Positions 52,647-62,440 of a stretch of DNA of 64,000 nt are shown piece after piece. Source of the DNA: Acanthamoeba lenticulata (Eukaryota > Discosea > Longamoebia > Acanthamoebidae); assembly GCA_002179805.1 (NCBI GenBank), contig NAVB01000414.1, forward strand, positions 1-64,000, read 5' to 3'. The notes beneath the pieces were generated by a model. It searched no databases. It saw nothing but the letters and a program-made list of their open reading frames with translations, and was not told where the DNA came from. Position 1 is the first letter of the stretch. Each line of letters starts with the position of its first letter. The position numbers and the translations under genes were made by a program.

Positions 52647-55153
52647 ATGGAACCAGAGCTGGTGGGGGGCAGGCGAAATGCACCTCGCCGCACCGATGAT
52701 TTCTTGAAGGCGTTGGAAAACTTGCGCCACACGCATGTGCAGTTGAAAGAAGGTAAGAAGGAAAACGTTTCAAGTTTTGGCTGGATTTGATGACCTTTGC
52801 TTTCTTTCGTAGAGCTCAACCAGGAGCTGGTTGATGAACGCACGAGAGCCGATGGACTCGAGCTTGTGGTCGAGCGGTACCGGTCCTCCCCCAACGGGTT
52901 TCTCTAGATTGACTGAACTTGCTGGCGAGTAGCTTGGAAGGGGACAAGCAGGAACTACTGGTGCGATGTGAGCGGCAACAAAGAACCTTGGACGAGTTTC
53001 GTGAGTGGAGTGAGACCGTTATGCAGCTCGCTGCCGCCGCCGCGCCGCCGTGCCAGTTGTCTCTTCCTTTGCCTCCCACGCTCGACTTTATCTCACGAGA
53101 AACCAAAACCGAACGTGGCTGGCTGCGCAAGTACGCCTCTCTCTGACCAGAAAGAGCGTGCACGAGCTCACTCTCGGCACCCCACAGGTCGCCGGCCATG
53201 GAGAAGGAGGCCGCGCCTCCAGGAACGCAGCGCAGCACTCCATCGTCACGTAGCCAGGGGCGGCTACTCAACCAGAAGTCACCAGCAGAGGCAGTCCTGC
53301 TTCTTCCACCTCGGCCTATGACGACAGCCACACCCACCAAGGAACTCCATGAGGTCCGCTGCCTCTCCTCCAGCGTAGACCACGCCTGAGATTTGACGTC
53401 CTCGTCCTGTCCACACAGGGCAGGGGAAAGGTAAAGGCCGCTGCCTTGGATACCAACCCGTCGTTCAAGAAGGTGGGCTCCATCCAACGATTACTCAAGG
53501 AAATGGACGAGAAGATGGAATGGAATGCCGACTCGCAGCTTCCCCCAACAGCTGGTTCGCGTGCCTCTTGCTCGGCCAGCCTTTCTGGCCCCTTTTCGGC
53601 AACTCACCGCCTCTCCCCGCCCACCCAGCTCCTTCAATGGGCTCGCCGCGCTCGAAGATGATCCACACCATCACAGACGACGAGACGACCGAGCACGATG
53701 AGGCCGAAACGGAGCCGTCGGTCAAGGAGATCGACGTCGATAAACTACCGCCCCGGCGACCACCACAACCACCGCCAACGCTGACGCCAGTGACACTGGC
53801 GGGCGGTGGTGACAGCGGCGGCGACAATGACGATGACGACCCACTGCTGTCGCCCAAGAACGTCATCAACCGCATGCTGTCCTCTGCAAAAGCGAGCCCC
53901 ATTGATGGGCAGCCGCCCCTTCAAAAGGCCTCAGCAGTCGATGACCAGCAGGGCGAAGAGGAGGAAGACTCGGTGGAGACGGCCAACATCTCAATGTTTC
54001 TGCGCGACGACACTTCTGCGGCCGCTGGCGATCAGCGAACCGCGCGTCAGCTCATGGTGGAAGTTGATGCTGAGAGCGACACCCAAGGCGACCCGCTCTT
54101 TCAGGAGCAGCAACAGCTCAAAAACGGCTTGTCCGACGGCTCAGGCCCGGAAGTGGAGATCATCGATGTCGACGCCCTGCCGGCTCGGCGAACCAAGGCT
54201 CCCACTGGCAGCAAACGGAAGAAGAGGGATGCGGGTCCGGCGTTCCGGGGCCGCAAGCGACAGCGCTCGGCAGCCGCGACGATTGTCGACTGCCAGCCCG
54301 ATTTTGGCGATGAGGAACTGCTGGCTCCCAGCAACGACGCAGCCGCTGTTACAGCGCGCCCGCGCGGGCGGGGACAACGGAAGAACGCCCCGCGGCTGCC
54401 ACCCGTCGTCCGTCAAGAAGACGCGTTCAACGATGATGGCGACGGTGAAGATGATGAATACTCGACCGTCTACGTGGGCGGCAGCAGCGAAGAGGAGCGC
54501 CAGGCCGAGCGCACACGCCGATCCGATCGACGACGCAAGGAGGCCGATGACCTGCGCGCCTTCCGCGCCCTCCTCAAAGAGGGAACCGGCATCGTCGGGC
54601 CGGTGCCTCCTCCACCGCCTCTTATTGCGTACAGCGCCAGGGCCAATGGCGACGGCGACGACAACAACGACCCCGAGGGGCTGCAGGCTGGCCGGGCGGT
54701 TGCCCCTGTTCCGGCAGGCCCGCCGCCTCGGCGATCGTTTGGCCTGCAGCCCGCTGGGCCCTTGCTGGAGCCCCTGCAGCGGCGGGAGCGGACGGGCAAC
54801 GCCGAATACGCGCGTGTGGAGGTCGTGCGCAAGAAGGACGAGCGCGCCTTGCTCCCCGGACACGAGTGTGAGGAGTGCGCCAAGGTACTCGCGCTCAACC
54901 ACGTCGTGGGTGCAGCTTTCTGCCTTGAGGCTCATGCGTGTGTCTTGTGGTGTTGTGTGGACAGTTCTACGACGCGATACGCGAAGGTGGGCTCGAGTTT
55001 GACAGGAAGCTGTTCGTCAACAACTGCTCGCGCCACCGGAGCGCCTACGCGGCACCCGACACGCCGCCCCACTTCTGGGATCTGTCCTTCCCCGAGACGC
55101 AGCCGGGCACCCCGCCCCGCGAACCCGCGCCCGAACAACAGCGACGGCCGTGA
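52647..55153 (+). CDS. CtIP/Sae2/Com1 DNA-end-resection factor
   Basis: Nuclear cofactor of MRE11-RAD50 that starts homologous recombination. ATG 52647 (MEPELVGGRRNAPRRTDD). The first exons build a coiled coil: FLKALENLRHTHVQLKE|ELNQELVDERTRADG, LELVVER|LEGDKQELLVRC (acceptor GAGTAG near 52930), ERQQRTLDEFREWSE. A long disordered middle follows (DETTEHDEAETEPSVKE, IDVDKLPPRR, ..EIIDVDALPARRTK), with several SP/TP sites. The C-terminal hallmark is YARVEVVRKKDERALLPGHE, CEECAK|FYDAIREGG, then NNCSRHRSAYAAPDTPPHFW and DLSFPETQ. It ends QRRP (TGA 55151-55153). CxxC and the RHR element match the family; cell-cycle phosphorylation is likely. The 5' exon chain is provisional, the C-terminus secure. 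Confidence 0.85.
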
Positions 55154-55330
55154 TCTACCCTCTCTGGAGAGACCCGCGGAAGCGAACTGCTCTTGCGGCA
55201 ACCTCGAATTTGAAGGGAAACCACGGCGAACAAAGAGAACAACAACCAGGAAGCATCGATTTTTTGTACAAAATCAGTGATCAGAGAGATCCAACACATC
55301 TTCTTCCAGCAGGAGGGGTTTGCTTTCTCC

Positions 55331-58300
55331 ATGGAGAAGATGAAGGGACGCGCATCAGCGTTTGAACGACGCAAAATCTTCTCCAAGACACGGGCGGAAT
55401 CGCTTCAAGTGCCGGGGATCACGACTGAACAGGCCAGAGATGAGACGGGCCACTACGCCTGCATGGCGGCGCGCACGGCCCTCATCTTGCCCTTCACTTG
55501 GGAGGACGACTCTGTGTCGGCGGACAACTGGACCAAGAATCTCCTGAAACGCTCCGTGCGGGACAAGGCCACGGGCCGCCGTGTGCCCCTGTGGGAGCAC
55601 AACCAGTCGCTGCCCCTCGAGACTGCCGAGCTTTCGTCCCACTTCCGCCAGATCGTCGGGTGGACCGAGGAGGTGCGCCGCGCGGCCCACGTCGAGGCCG
55701 TCCATGCGCGCCGCCGCCTCGACCTGCCCGAGGTCTCCCCCACCTCCAGCGATGCAGCCGTCAACGCAGCAGCCGATGCGAAGCAGTCGCAGCAACAAAA
55801 CGACAAGCTCGACGAAGTGGATGTGCCAGACGCTGAGGAGGAGCCCGGGGACGACGAGGACGTAGTGGACGAGGATGGCGAGATGGAGGATTCGAGCGGA
55901 GACGAAGACGAGGACGACGAGGCGCACCGCCGCAAGATGGAAGTGTGGAAGTGCAGCCGGCTGCGGCTCACCCCGACCGCGCTGGCCTCGGTCTTCCCCG
56001 AGCCGGCCCTGTGGGCGGCTGACATGCAGGGCCACTCTAACACCGTGGCCTTTGACAACTCGAGCCACCTGGCCTTCCTCACTTCGACCACCAACCTGCT
56101 CCGGCCAGTCCCGGCCACGCCTACCGGCGGCGGCGTTGGTCCGCCCCAGCCGCGAGCAGCCTCGACGGCGGCTACGCCCGGCGCCAAGCGCAGTGATGCC
56201 ACCAACGACCAGCACGAGGCCGAGGAAGAGCGCGACATCGACGATGACGACGACACAAGTGTTGAGGCGGCACCGGCGCCGCCGGTCCAGCCGGTGTCGC
56301 GCATGCGGCAGTCCGAGGCCAAGCCACTGCGCGCTCCCCTCAGGACGCCCATGCGGCGCTCCGAGTCCCCGCGGCCCGTCACCCCGCAGCTCCGCTTCAC
56401 GCCGCTGACCGCCACCATGCCCGACTCACCGTACGGTGTCACACCCTTTGGGCCCAATCGCGCGCACGACAGGAAGGGCAGCCACAATCACACTCACACT
56501 TATACATCACAGGTTCACGCCAAGCGGGCCGTCGACGGTGGCGGCCCTGGACGGCAAGACGACGTCGATCCAGATCGGAGTGCCGTGCGTGGAGCTCGTG
56601 CTCTACCCGATGGGCGGCGGCCTCCTGGTGTTCCACATCGACTGGATGCCGGCCTCGCGCGGGAAGAAGCTCACCGTCGACGAGCTCCGGCGGTGGCTCT
56701 TCCTGGTCAAGTTCCGCCACCGGGTCAAGAAAGTGTTCCTCGGCTGGACGCTGGGCCCGAGCAACCCGGCCAAGCTCCTCACCCCGCGCAGCAAGCGCAA
56801 CGAGCGCAACGCGGCCCCCGTCCTGGGCAAGCTCGCCGGCTCCATGTACGGCCTCCCGTGTGCCTTTTGTCCCGTCTACCCATGGCTGACGTGGAGCCGG
56901 GCTTGGATTTTGGGGTCGGCGACAGCAATGGCGAGGAGCTGATCTCGCTGGCGACGATCGGAAACTGGCTGTTGCATCTACCCCACGAGTCAGAGCTGCT
57001 ACCGCCCCATCGCGTCTCTCACGGCACTGTATGCATCCACCATCGCATTTGCTGTTTCGTCTCGCGAGGCTGACATGCACGCGGGGGGGGGGGAGGACGA
57101 GGACAGCACGCCAACCACCACTCGACGGTCGTGTTGGATCGCGAGCCGACAGAGGAAGACCTGCAGGAGTACCTCTTCCACCTCACCCGAGGTTGTCCCT
57201 CTTCCCTTCTTCTTTTTCCTCCTTCCCCGCCATGCCAACGTGACTCATGACTGACCGACCACTACTTGCGGGCCTCTTGTCGTCCAGCGTTCGGCCAACG
57301 CAACCGGCCTCCGCCAATGAAGCGCTCGGAGAACCGGCTCGACCAGACCCTCGTCCATCGACAGGTGGCCATCTGCCTCCTCCTTGCCTTGCCCTCCCAT
57401 TGCCCTTGTGGCCCATCTTACGCCTTCGCGTGAGCGCAGAACCGATACATCGGAATCTCGCGAGAGGGCTCCGTGGCGGTGAGTTGGCCGACGGACGACA
57501 CAAACGTGCAGTTCGAGCGGGTGACCTGGCCCAAGCTCTTCCAGGGCATCTACCTCATCCTCGCTCTCCACGCGTACGAGCCCCAGCCAGCGCGCCGCTG
57601 CCGCTCTTGTCTGTGCTCACCTGGCCAATCATGGGCTGCGCGGGCGTGCATGGGCCGGCTTGCGCGTTGTTGGGGCGCCATGCAGACGCGGCGAGGCCGT
57701 CGTACTGTCGGAGCTCTCCAACCTCTCAGGTGCGTCCCGCGAGAGGCGCTGCCTCCCTTCTCCAATGGATTGCCCCCCCCCCTCTCACACGCCGAGACTT
57801 GACGCGCAATACAGCGAGCGCGGCGGAGCACCTGCGCCTGGACTGCACCGACAACATCGAATACCTGGAGCGCCACCGTGCCGAGCTGCGCTATCTGGCG
57901 GTGCGTAACAACATCAACAACACAGCCCTGGGCGTGGGCTTCTCTCGTTGCCAAAAGGCATGGCTGACGCAGTGCGCTGCCGCATCAGATGTTGATGATC
58001 AAATACTCGCTGGGCATGAGCAGCGACGACTGCGGCGGGCTGTCCGAGTACTCCAACTTCTTCTCCACCATGCGCAAGGTGCTGGGGATCCCAGAGGCCA
58101 GGCAGGAGATCCGCGACGAGATCCAGGATGTGCTGGGTATCGTCGAGTCGGGGTACATGGAGGAGCAGCGGCGACAGACCCGGGAGGAGAAGCGCGCCAG
58201 CAAGATGCGCGAGTATGCCCAGCAGCTGCGGGAGACCAGGCGATCGGAGAAGACAAAGCGCATCGAGACGCTCATCTCCGTGATCGGTGCGGTGACGATC

Positions 58301-58838
58301 CCGATCGTGGTGGTGTCGGGCCTGCCGCTCGAGGTGATCGCCCCGCCAGCGGTCTCCTTCTGGCACATGCTGATCGTCGTCGTGCTCACGTCCCTCCTCT
58401 TCGCCGGGGCCCTCCTCTACTGGCAATACGCCCCCAATTCCGATGAGCTCGACCACATGCCCGTCTTCGGTGCTCGCCCCTCTCCCCGCCCTGGCCCGTG
58501 TCAGCCGTCGCACAAGGCTGATATCATCCCATCCCTTCTTTCTGCCAGGGCTCGAGGGCGAGGAGAAGATAGCTTCTCAGCAAGGCGGTGGTGGCGCGGC
58601 CTGCCTGACAGCCGGTGGTGTCGCGAACGACTTGGGCCCGGGCGTGACGCCGTATCGCACGCGGAGCCGGGCTGGCGCCGATCCAAACATTCTCTTGACT
58701 GGCCTGCGCTCCATGCGCTCGCGGGGCAGCGGGGAGATTCAATCTGTGCTGCGCTCGAACAAGGCGCGCAAGGCCGTCTCCTACGGTGCTATCGATATCG
58801 AAGCACCCATGACCCCCTTTGCTCCCAGTCGGCCATGA
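55331..58838 (+). CDS. unidentified large protein with C-terminal membrane helices
   Basis: Start chosen at ATG 55331 (MEKMKGRASAFERRKIFS). A first long exon includes acidic DEEDVVDEDGE-like runs, EVWKCSRLRLTPTALASVF and a Pro/Ser-rich stretch with many SP/TP. The next exons give LDGKTTSIQIGVPCVELVLY, LLVFHIDWMPASRGKKLT, LFLVKFRHRVKKVFLGW, EPGLDFGVGDSNGEELI and STVVLDREPTEEDLQEYLFH. Then NRYIGISREGSVAVSWPTDD, HLRLDCTDNIEYLERHRAEL and MLMIKYSLGMSSDDCGGLSE follow. Then a coiled coil (EEQRRQTREEKRASKMREY), and two TM segments, LISVIGAVTIPIVVVSGLP and LIVVVLTSLLFAGALLYW. It ends MTPFAPSRP (TGA 58836-58838). The coiled coil plus two TMs is CorA-like in outline, but the GMN motif is absent. Not assigned. 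Confidence 0.6.
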
Positions 58839-58905
58839 ACCCGAAAAAGAAATTGGCTGGTTAGCTTTTTCTCCACATCTTTTCCTGTTTTTGCTGCGGG
58901 CCAAG

Positions 58906-59877
58906 ATGGAGGACCCAACGACAACGGTGGAAGAAGGGCGGACGCAGGACGCGCTGCAGCACTTTACGGGCCTGGTAGAGGCGTTTTATGAGCGGCAACA
59001 TGGTCAGGTGGACAACGAGGAGTTGCCGTCCCTGGCTGTGCTGCAGATTGTCTTGGACGCCTATGAGCGCTGCAAAGGCGCCCACGACAGCAACTTTATT
59101 GACACGGCTGGTGGCGACGTGAATGCCGCGGTAGAGCACCTGCGGCTGATCGGTTTCGAGGTAGAGGGTGATAACGGGGACAAACGCCGCATGCAGGTGA
59201 GACGACCAGCAGCTATGGACGTGGAAGAGTACGAAAGAGCCAAGAACCACGCTCGTGCTGCCTTCCACGCTCGGCGCGCCCGCCAGCGTGAGTCTGCCTT
59301 CGTCGCAAGCCTCACTTCCTTATTTGCCAAGGCTGATGGAGACGAAGTCCCGCACCAGCACGCAAGGCACGACTTCGAGCTGGAACCGGCCAAAGCGGCT
59401 CTGGCGGCTTTTGTGCGACGACACCGTGGAGCTGTGGGGGTTTGGCCCTTTATCAAGGGCCTTCGACAGGTGCTCGAGATGCAGCAGCGGCGGCCACATC
59501 AGGTGCTCGAGTGGACCGTAGCCGCCAGCATCTTCACCGAGAGCGTGCCGGATCGTGATGACGCGCTTGTCCTCCTCCGTGATCTCCACTTCCAACTCGT
59601 AAGGCTAGTAGGGGACAACCGTGACGAGGCCAGTGACGGCACTACAACGGTGGTGTGGCAGGTCTGGGCGGAAATGAGTGACCGCGAGGCCGCTGCTCTG
59701 GTGGCAGCCACGGGCACCGGCGGGTTCATCAAGAAAGCGCCTGGAGCACCCACAGGCAGCGTCACTGTCAGTGATGTACCGCGACTGCCGAGACAATCGG
59801 CGAGCTCTCCACCGTCGTCCGCCTCTTCTGTCTCCCTTCTGAAGCTGCTGAAAAACAAGATGAAGATAGCCACATAA
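58906..59877 (+). CDS. unidentified 323-residue intronless protein
   Basis: Single exon, ATG 58906 (MEDPTTTVEEGRTQDALQ) to TAA 59875-59877. Features: HFTGLVEAFYERQHGQV, LAVLQIVLDAYERCKGAH and AAVEHLRLIGFEVEGDN. The last of these is like the PUB-domain end (helix then xGFE), which would suggest a p97-associated protein, but this is weak. Then AKNHARAAFHARRARQRE, a basic helix, KAALAAFVRRHRGAVGV and LEWTVAASIFTESVPDRD. The C-terminal half is Ser/Pro-rich and ends NKMKIAT. Unusually for this window the gene has no introns. No family assigned. Confidence 0.6.
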   Translation: MEDPTTTVEEGRTQDALQHFTGLVEAFYERQHGQVDNEELPSLAVLQIVLDAYERCKGAHDSNFIDTAGGDVNAAVEHLRLIGFEVEGDNGDKRRMQVRRPAAMDVEEYERAKNHARAAFHARRARQRESAFVASLTSLFAKADGDEVPHQHARHDFELEPAKAALAAFVRRHRGAVGVWPFIKGLRQVLEMQQRRPHQVLEWTVAASIFTESVPDRDDALVLLRDLHFQLVRLVGDNRDEASDGTTTVVWQVWAEMSDREAAALVAATGTGGFIKKAPGAPTGSVTVSDVPRLPRQSASSPPSSASSVSLLKLLKNKMKIAT

Positions 59878-60074
59878 ATGATTATCAGTACCCCGGTCAA
59901 ACCCGTGAACCAGCTGACGGGCCAGCTCAATCAGTCATGCCGCGTTTGCCATCAGCTCAATTTTTTTCAACTCACCACGGTCAAGTTCATCGTGACACCA
60001 ACCTAGCAAGTGTCTATGAGAAAGTAAGGTTATGAATGTATCCATATATTTACAGTTCTGTTCCCATTCGGTGC

Positions 60075-60572
60075 TTACTTGACAGTGGCCTTAGCACGAA
60101 TCTTGCTCACTACGTCCTCTTGGTCGAGGTCGGCTACGGTGGCCGCCTGCACCGGCAAGCTCATGCCGTTGGCCCACCCGTCGATGAGGCTCTTGGCACC
60201 CTTGGAGAACATGCTCGCCCGCATGCGGTCCTTGATTGAGTGGCCGTCCTCTGGTGCCCAGAGGACAAACACCATGCGAGACCTCACCACGCCATCGGAC
60301 TCGGCACGCCAAGGCACCTGTGCCACGGCCATGCGGCACTTGTCGCGGGGAAAGCTCGCCACCAGGTCATCCCAAGTGCTCTTTTCGGTGGTGGAGGCCA
60401 CGTCGGGTGTAAGTGTCGCCTCCGAGCCCTCGGCGAACTTGAACGTGCAGAAGGGCACATGGGTGAGGGCCGCGTCGGGATTGTTGAAGTCAAAGCGACG
60501 AGCTACGGCCTGCACGACGGAGCGAACGTCGTCGGTAAGCTTGACAGCTCCACTTCCAGAAGTGATCGACAT
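60075..60572 (-). CDS. divergent ADF-H (cofilin/actophorin-like) protein
   Basis: Single exon of 165 residues, ATG 60572 (MSITSGSGAVKLTDDVRS) to TAA 60075-60077. The order SVVQAVARRFDFNNP, THVPFCTFKFAEGSE, LVASFPRDKCRMAVAQVPW, RSRMVFVLWAPEDGHSIK and DRMRASMFSKGAKSLIDG follows the ADF-H fold. The FVLWAPE..KDRM..S segment corresponds to the actin-binding long helix. It is more divergent than a typical actophorin (longer N-terminus, less basic), so it may be an ADF-like protein of different function. It lies head-to-tail with the SDR gene and is convergent with the preceding plus-strand gene. Confidence 0.75.
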   Translation of the reverse strand: MSITSGSGAVKLTDDVRSVVQAVARRFDFNNPDAALTHVPFCTFKFAEGSEATLTPDVASTTEKSTWDDLVASFPRDKCRMAVAQVPWRAESDGVVRSRMVFVLWAPEDGHSIKDRMRASMFSKGAKSLIDGWANGMSLPVQAATVADLDQEDVVSKIRAKATVK

Positions 60573-60906
60573 GTTGCTTGTTGTTGGTCGAGTGGAGCGC
60601 TTGGTGTTGGTTGCTTTGCTCGTTTGTTGGTATGATGCCTGGTGAGCCTCACACTTGTTTTTATGGTGGCCATCTTCAAGGAAGACCCAGCAGGCCCTGG
60701 ACAAGAAGGCCTGTTCCATGAAGCTGGCGTCCTTTCCTTTGATGGCGCCTCTTCACCTAACTCGACCAAGAATAGACAAGAAAATATTGGGAAATGAAGA
60801 GAAAACAGCTTCAAAACGTGCGCAAGGTCGGTGTCGATGATCTGTCGCTCCTCAATGGACAAGGGCGTGCCGTACTTTATTTTGCAGAGGCCATCCGAGC
60901 AAGGGA
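60573..60906. other. intergenic region, 334 nt
   Basis: Lies between the ADF-H gene start and the SDR gene stop. It includes an AATAAA-type hexamer on the minus strand downstream of the SDR stop and a minus-strand CT/GT-rich stretch. Short open frames on both strands lack coding character. No RNA gene recognised. Confidence 0.4.
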
Positions 60907-62328
60907 TCACAGCTTGGCGGGGACGCTGCTCATGCTCAGCCCTGGGTCGTCCTGTTCAGCCACCAGCAGCGACGGAAACTGCTTTGGCAGGAGGCGCATG
61001 GGTTCCACTTCGGGATCCACTCTGACATCGCGCACGGCAGTCAACACATGCACGACAACCACGAGAGCTTGGCCCATGTGCATGTGTACCGGTACTTGAC
61101 AAAGTCTGCATCAGTGAAGCCCTTGTGCTCGCGGAGGTAGTCTTCGTCGATCAGCGCCGCGCCGTTGAAGCGATCGGCCGGTTCGTCCGCGATCGCCGCC
61201 ACGGCGTCCGCAAAGATCGTGGCCTTGCGCATGATGCCAGCCTTGCTGCCCATCTTGACTGCCACTTGACTTTCTGAAACACGCAGTTTGTCCTTGAGGA
61301 TAAAAAATATAAATGATTAAATAACCACGAGTGCCAGTGCCGTACCGATGGCAGTAGCAGGCCAGAGGGCGGTGATGGCCACGCCAGTCCCCTTTAACTC
61401 CTCTGCCAGCCCGTGGACGAGCACGGTCATGGCCACCTTGCTCATGGCATAGGCCACCTGCGACGCGACAATCACGGCCACGACGAATACGTTAGACGGC
61501 AACTCTCCCGATGAGGAAGAGAGGAGGAGGAGCAACAGACCTTGCCTCGGAAGAAGCGCGAGTAGATGGGCGGGGAGATGAGTAGGAAGCGGCCGGATCC
61601 CTGTTGACGGAAGTGCGGCATCACAGCCTTGACCGTGTGATAGCTCCCTCGGGCGTTGATCTGTTGCAGCAAGTCAAACCTGTCGTCATCCTCTTGGTCA
61701 TCACATGAAATCAGGTTATTGATTGGGGGGGGGGAAGAGGACGCACCGCTTGGTGTCAGTTTGGTCGATCTTGGCCCACCAAATGGCGCCCGCGTTGTAG
61801 ACCACCAGGTCGAGCCGCCCAAAGTGGTGCAGGCATTGCTGAACTGCCTTTTCGATGGCCTCGTACGACCTGCCTTGTTTGGTGGTCACCAAGCTGCACG
61901 TCTCAGTTGCAAGGAGCAGCAGAGCTTCCCGCACCTGACGTCGCACACGATGGGCAGGGCCGTGTCCCACTCCCTCTGCTGCTTCTCCTCTGTGGTCTGT
62001 TGGAAAGAAAGAAGAGGGGGGCTACTCAGCTGTTGTCTAGTCGGGAGAGGCAACGCTGAGCTTATAATATACCGTGGCGAGAGCTTCAGCCTCTCGTGCC
62101 ACCGAGTAGATGGTGCCTGGGAGCTTGGGGCTGTCCTCTTGTGACTTGGCCGCCACGCCCACCCTGATGCAGCACCCCAGACCGAAGAGTGAGCGCAAGT
62201 GGTGGCCGGGCCATGGCGCTACAAGAAGGGTCTTGCCTCCAGCCACCCTGCGCCATAGTGAGGCAAATCTGCCGGCCAATGCCTCGCGAAGCCCCCACCA
62301 CCAGTGCCACTCGCCTTGTTGTTTCCAT
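60907..62328 (-). CDS. HSDL2-like short-chain dehydrogenase
   Basis: Classical-type SDR. ATG 62328 opens METTRRVALVVGASRGIG (TGxxxGxG variant GASRGIG). The next exon, reached through a GC-AG intron (62164-62236), gives QGGWRVGVAAKSQEDSPK, then LPGTIYSVAREAEALA. Later exons carry LDLVVYNAGAIWWAKIDQTD (NAG), QQINARGSYHTVKAVMPHFR, FLLISPPIYS, the catalytic YAMSKVAMTVLVHGLAEEL (YxxxK) and ALWPATAI|ESQVAVKMG. The C-terminus KATIFADAVAAIADEPAD, NGAALIDEDYLREHKGFTD and EPMRLLP is like hydroxysteroid dehydrogenase-like protein 2, but there is no SCP2 domain. It ends SSVPAKL (TGA 60907-60909). Peroxisomal or mitochondrial location is not certain. Confidence 0.85.
62164..62236 (-). other. GC-AG intron in the SDR gene
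   Basis: The minus-strand donor is G|GCAAGACC and the acceptor ..CATCAG. Splicing gives GGT GGC TGG AG|G GTG GGC GTG GCG, reading QGGWRVGVAAKS, the expected SDR beta-2 segment. The nearest GT donors leave the wrong frame. Length 73 nt. Confidence 0.75.
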
Positions 62329-62440
62329 CTTGTGGTTGAGATTTTAAAGGTTTTCTGTTTTTTGTTTTCTTTTGCTAGAAAATTTTCTTGGAAAAGCTTG
62401 TAACAAAATTCTGGAACAAGAGCTTGCCAGAATAAGAAGG

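Noticed and set aside
53806..55002. 398-residue Arg/Ser/Pro-rich plus-strand frame
   Set aside because: It overlaps the CtIP middle region in another frame, has unnatural composition and no motif.
60655..61099. Plus-strand open frames opposite the SDR 3' end
   Set aside because: They lie antisense to the SDR C-terminal exon and its 3' flank and show no coding features.
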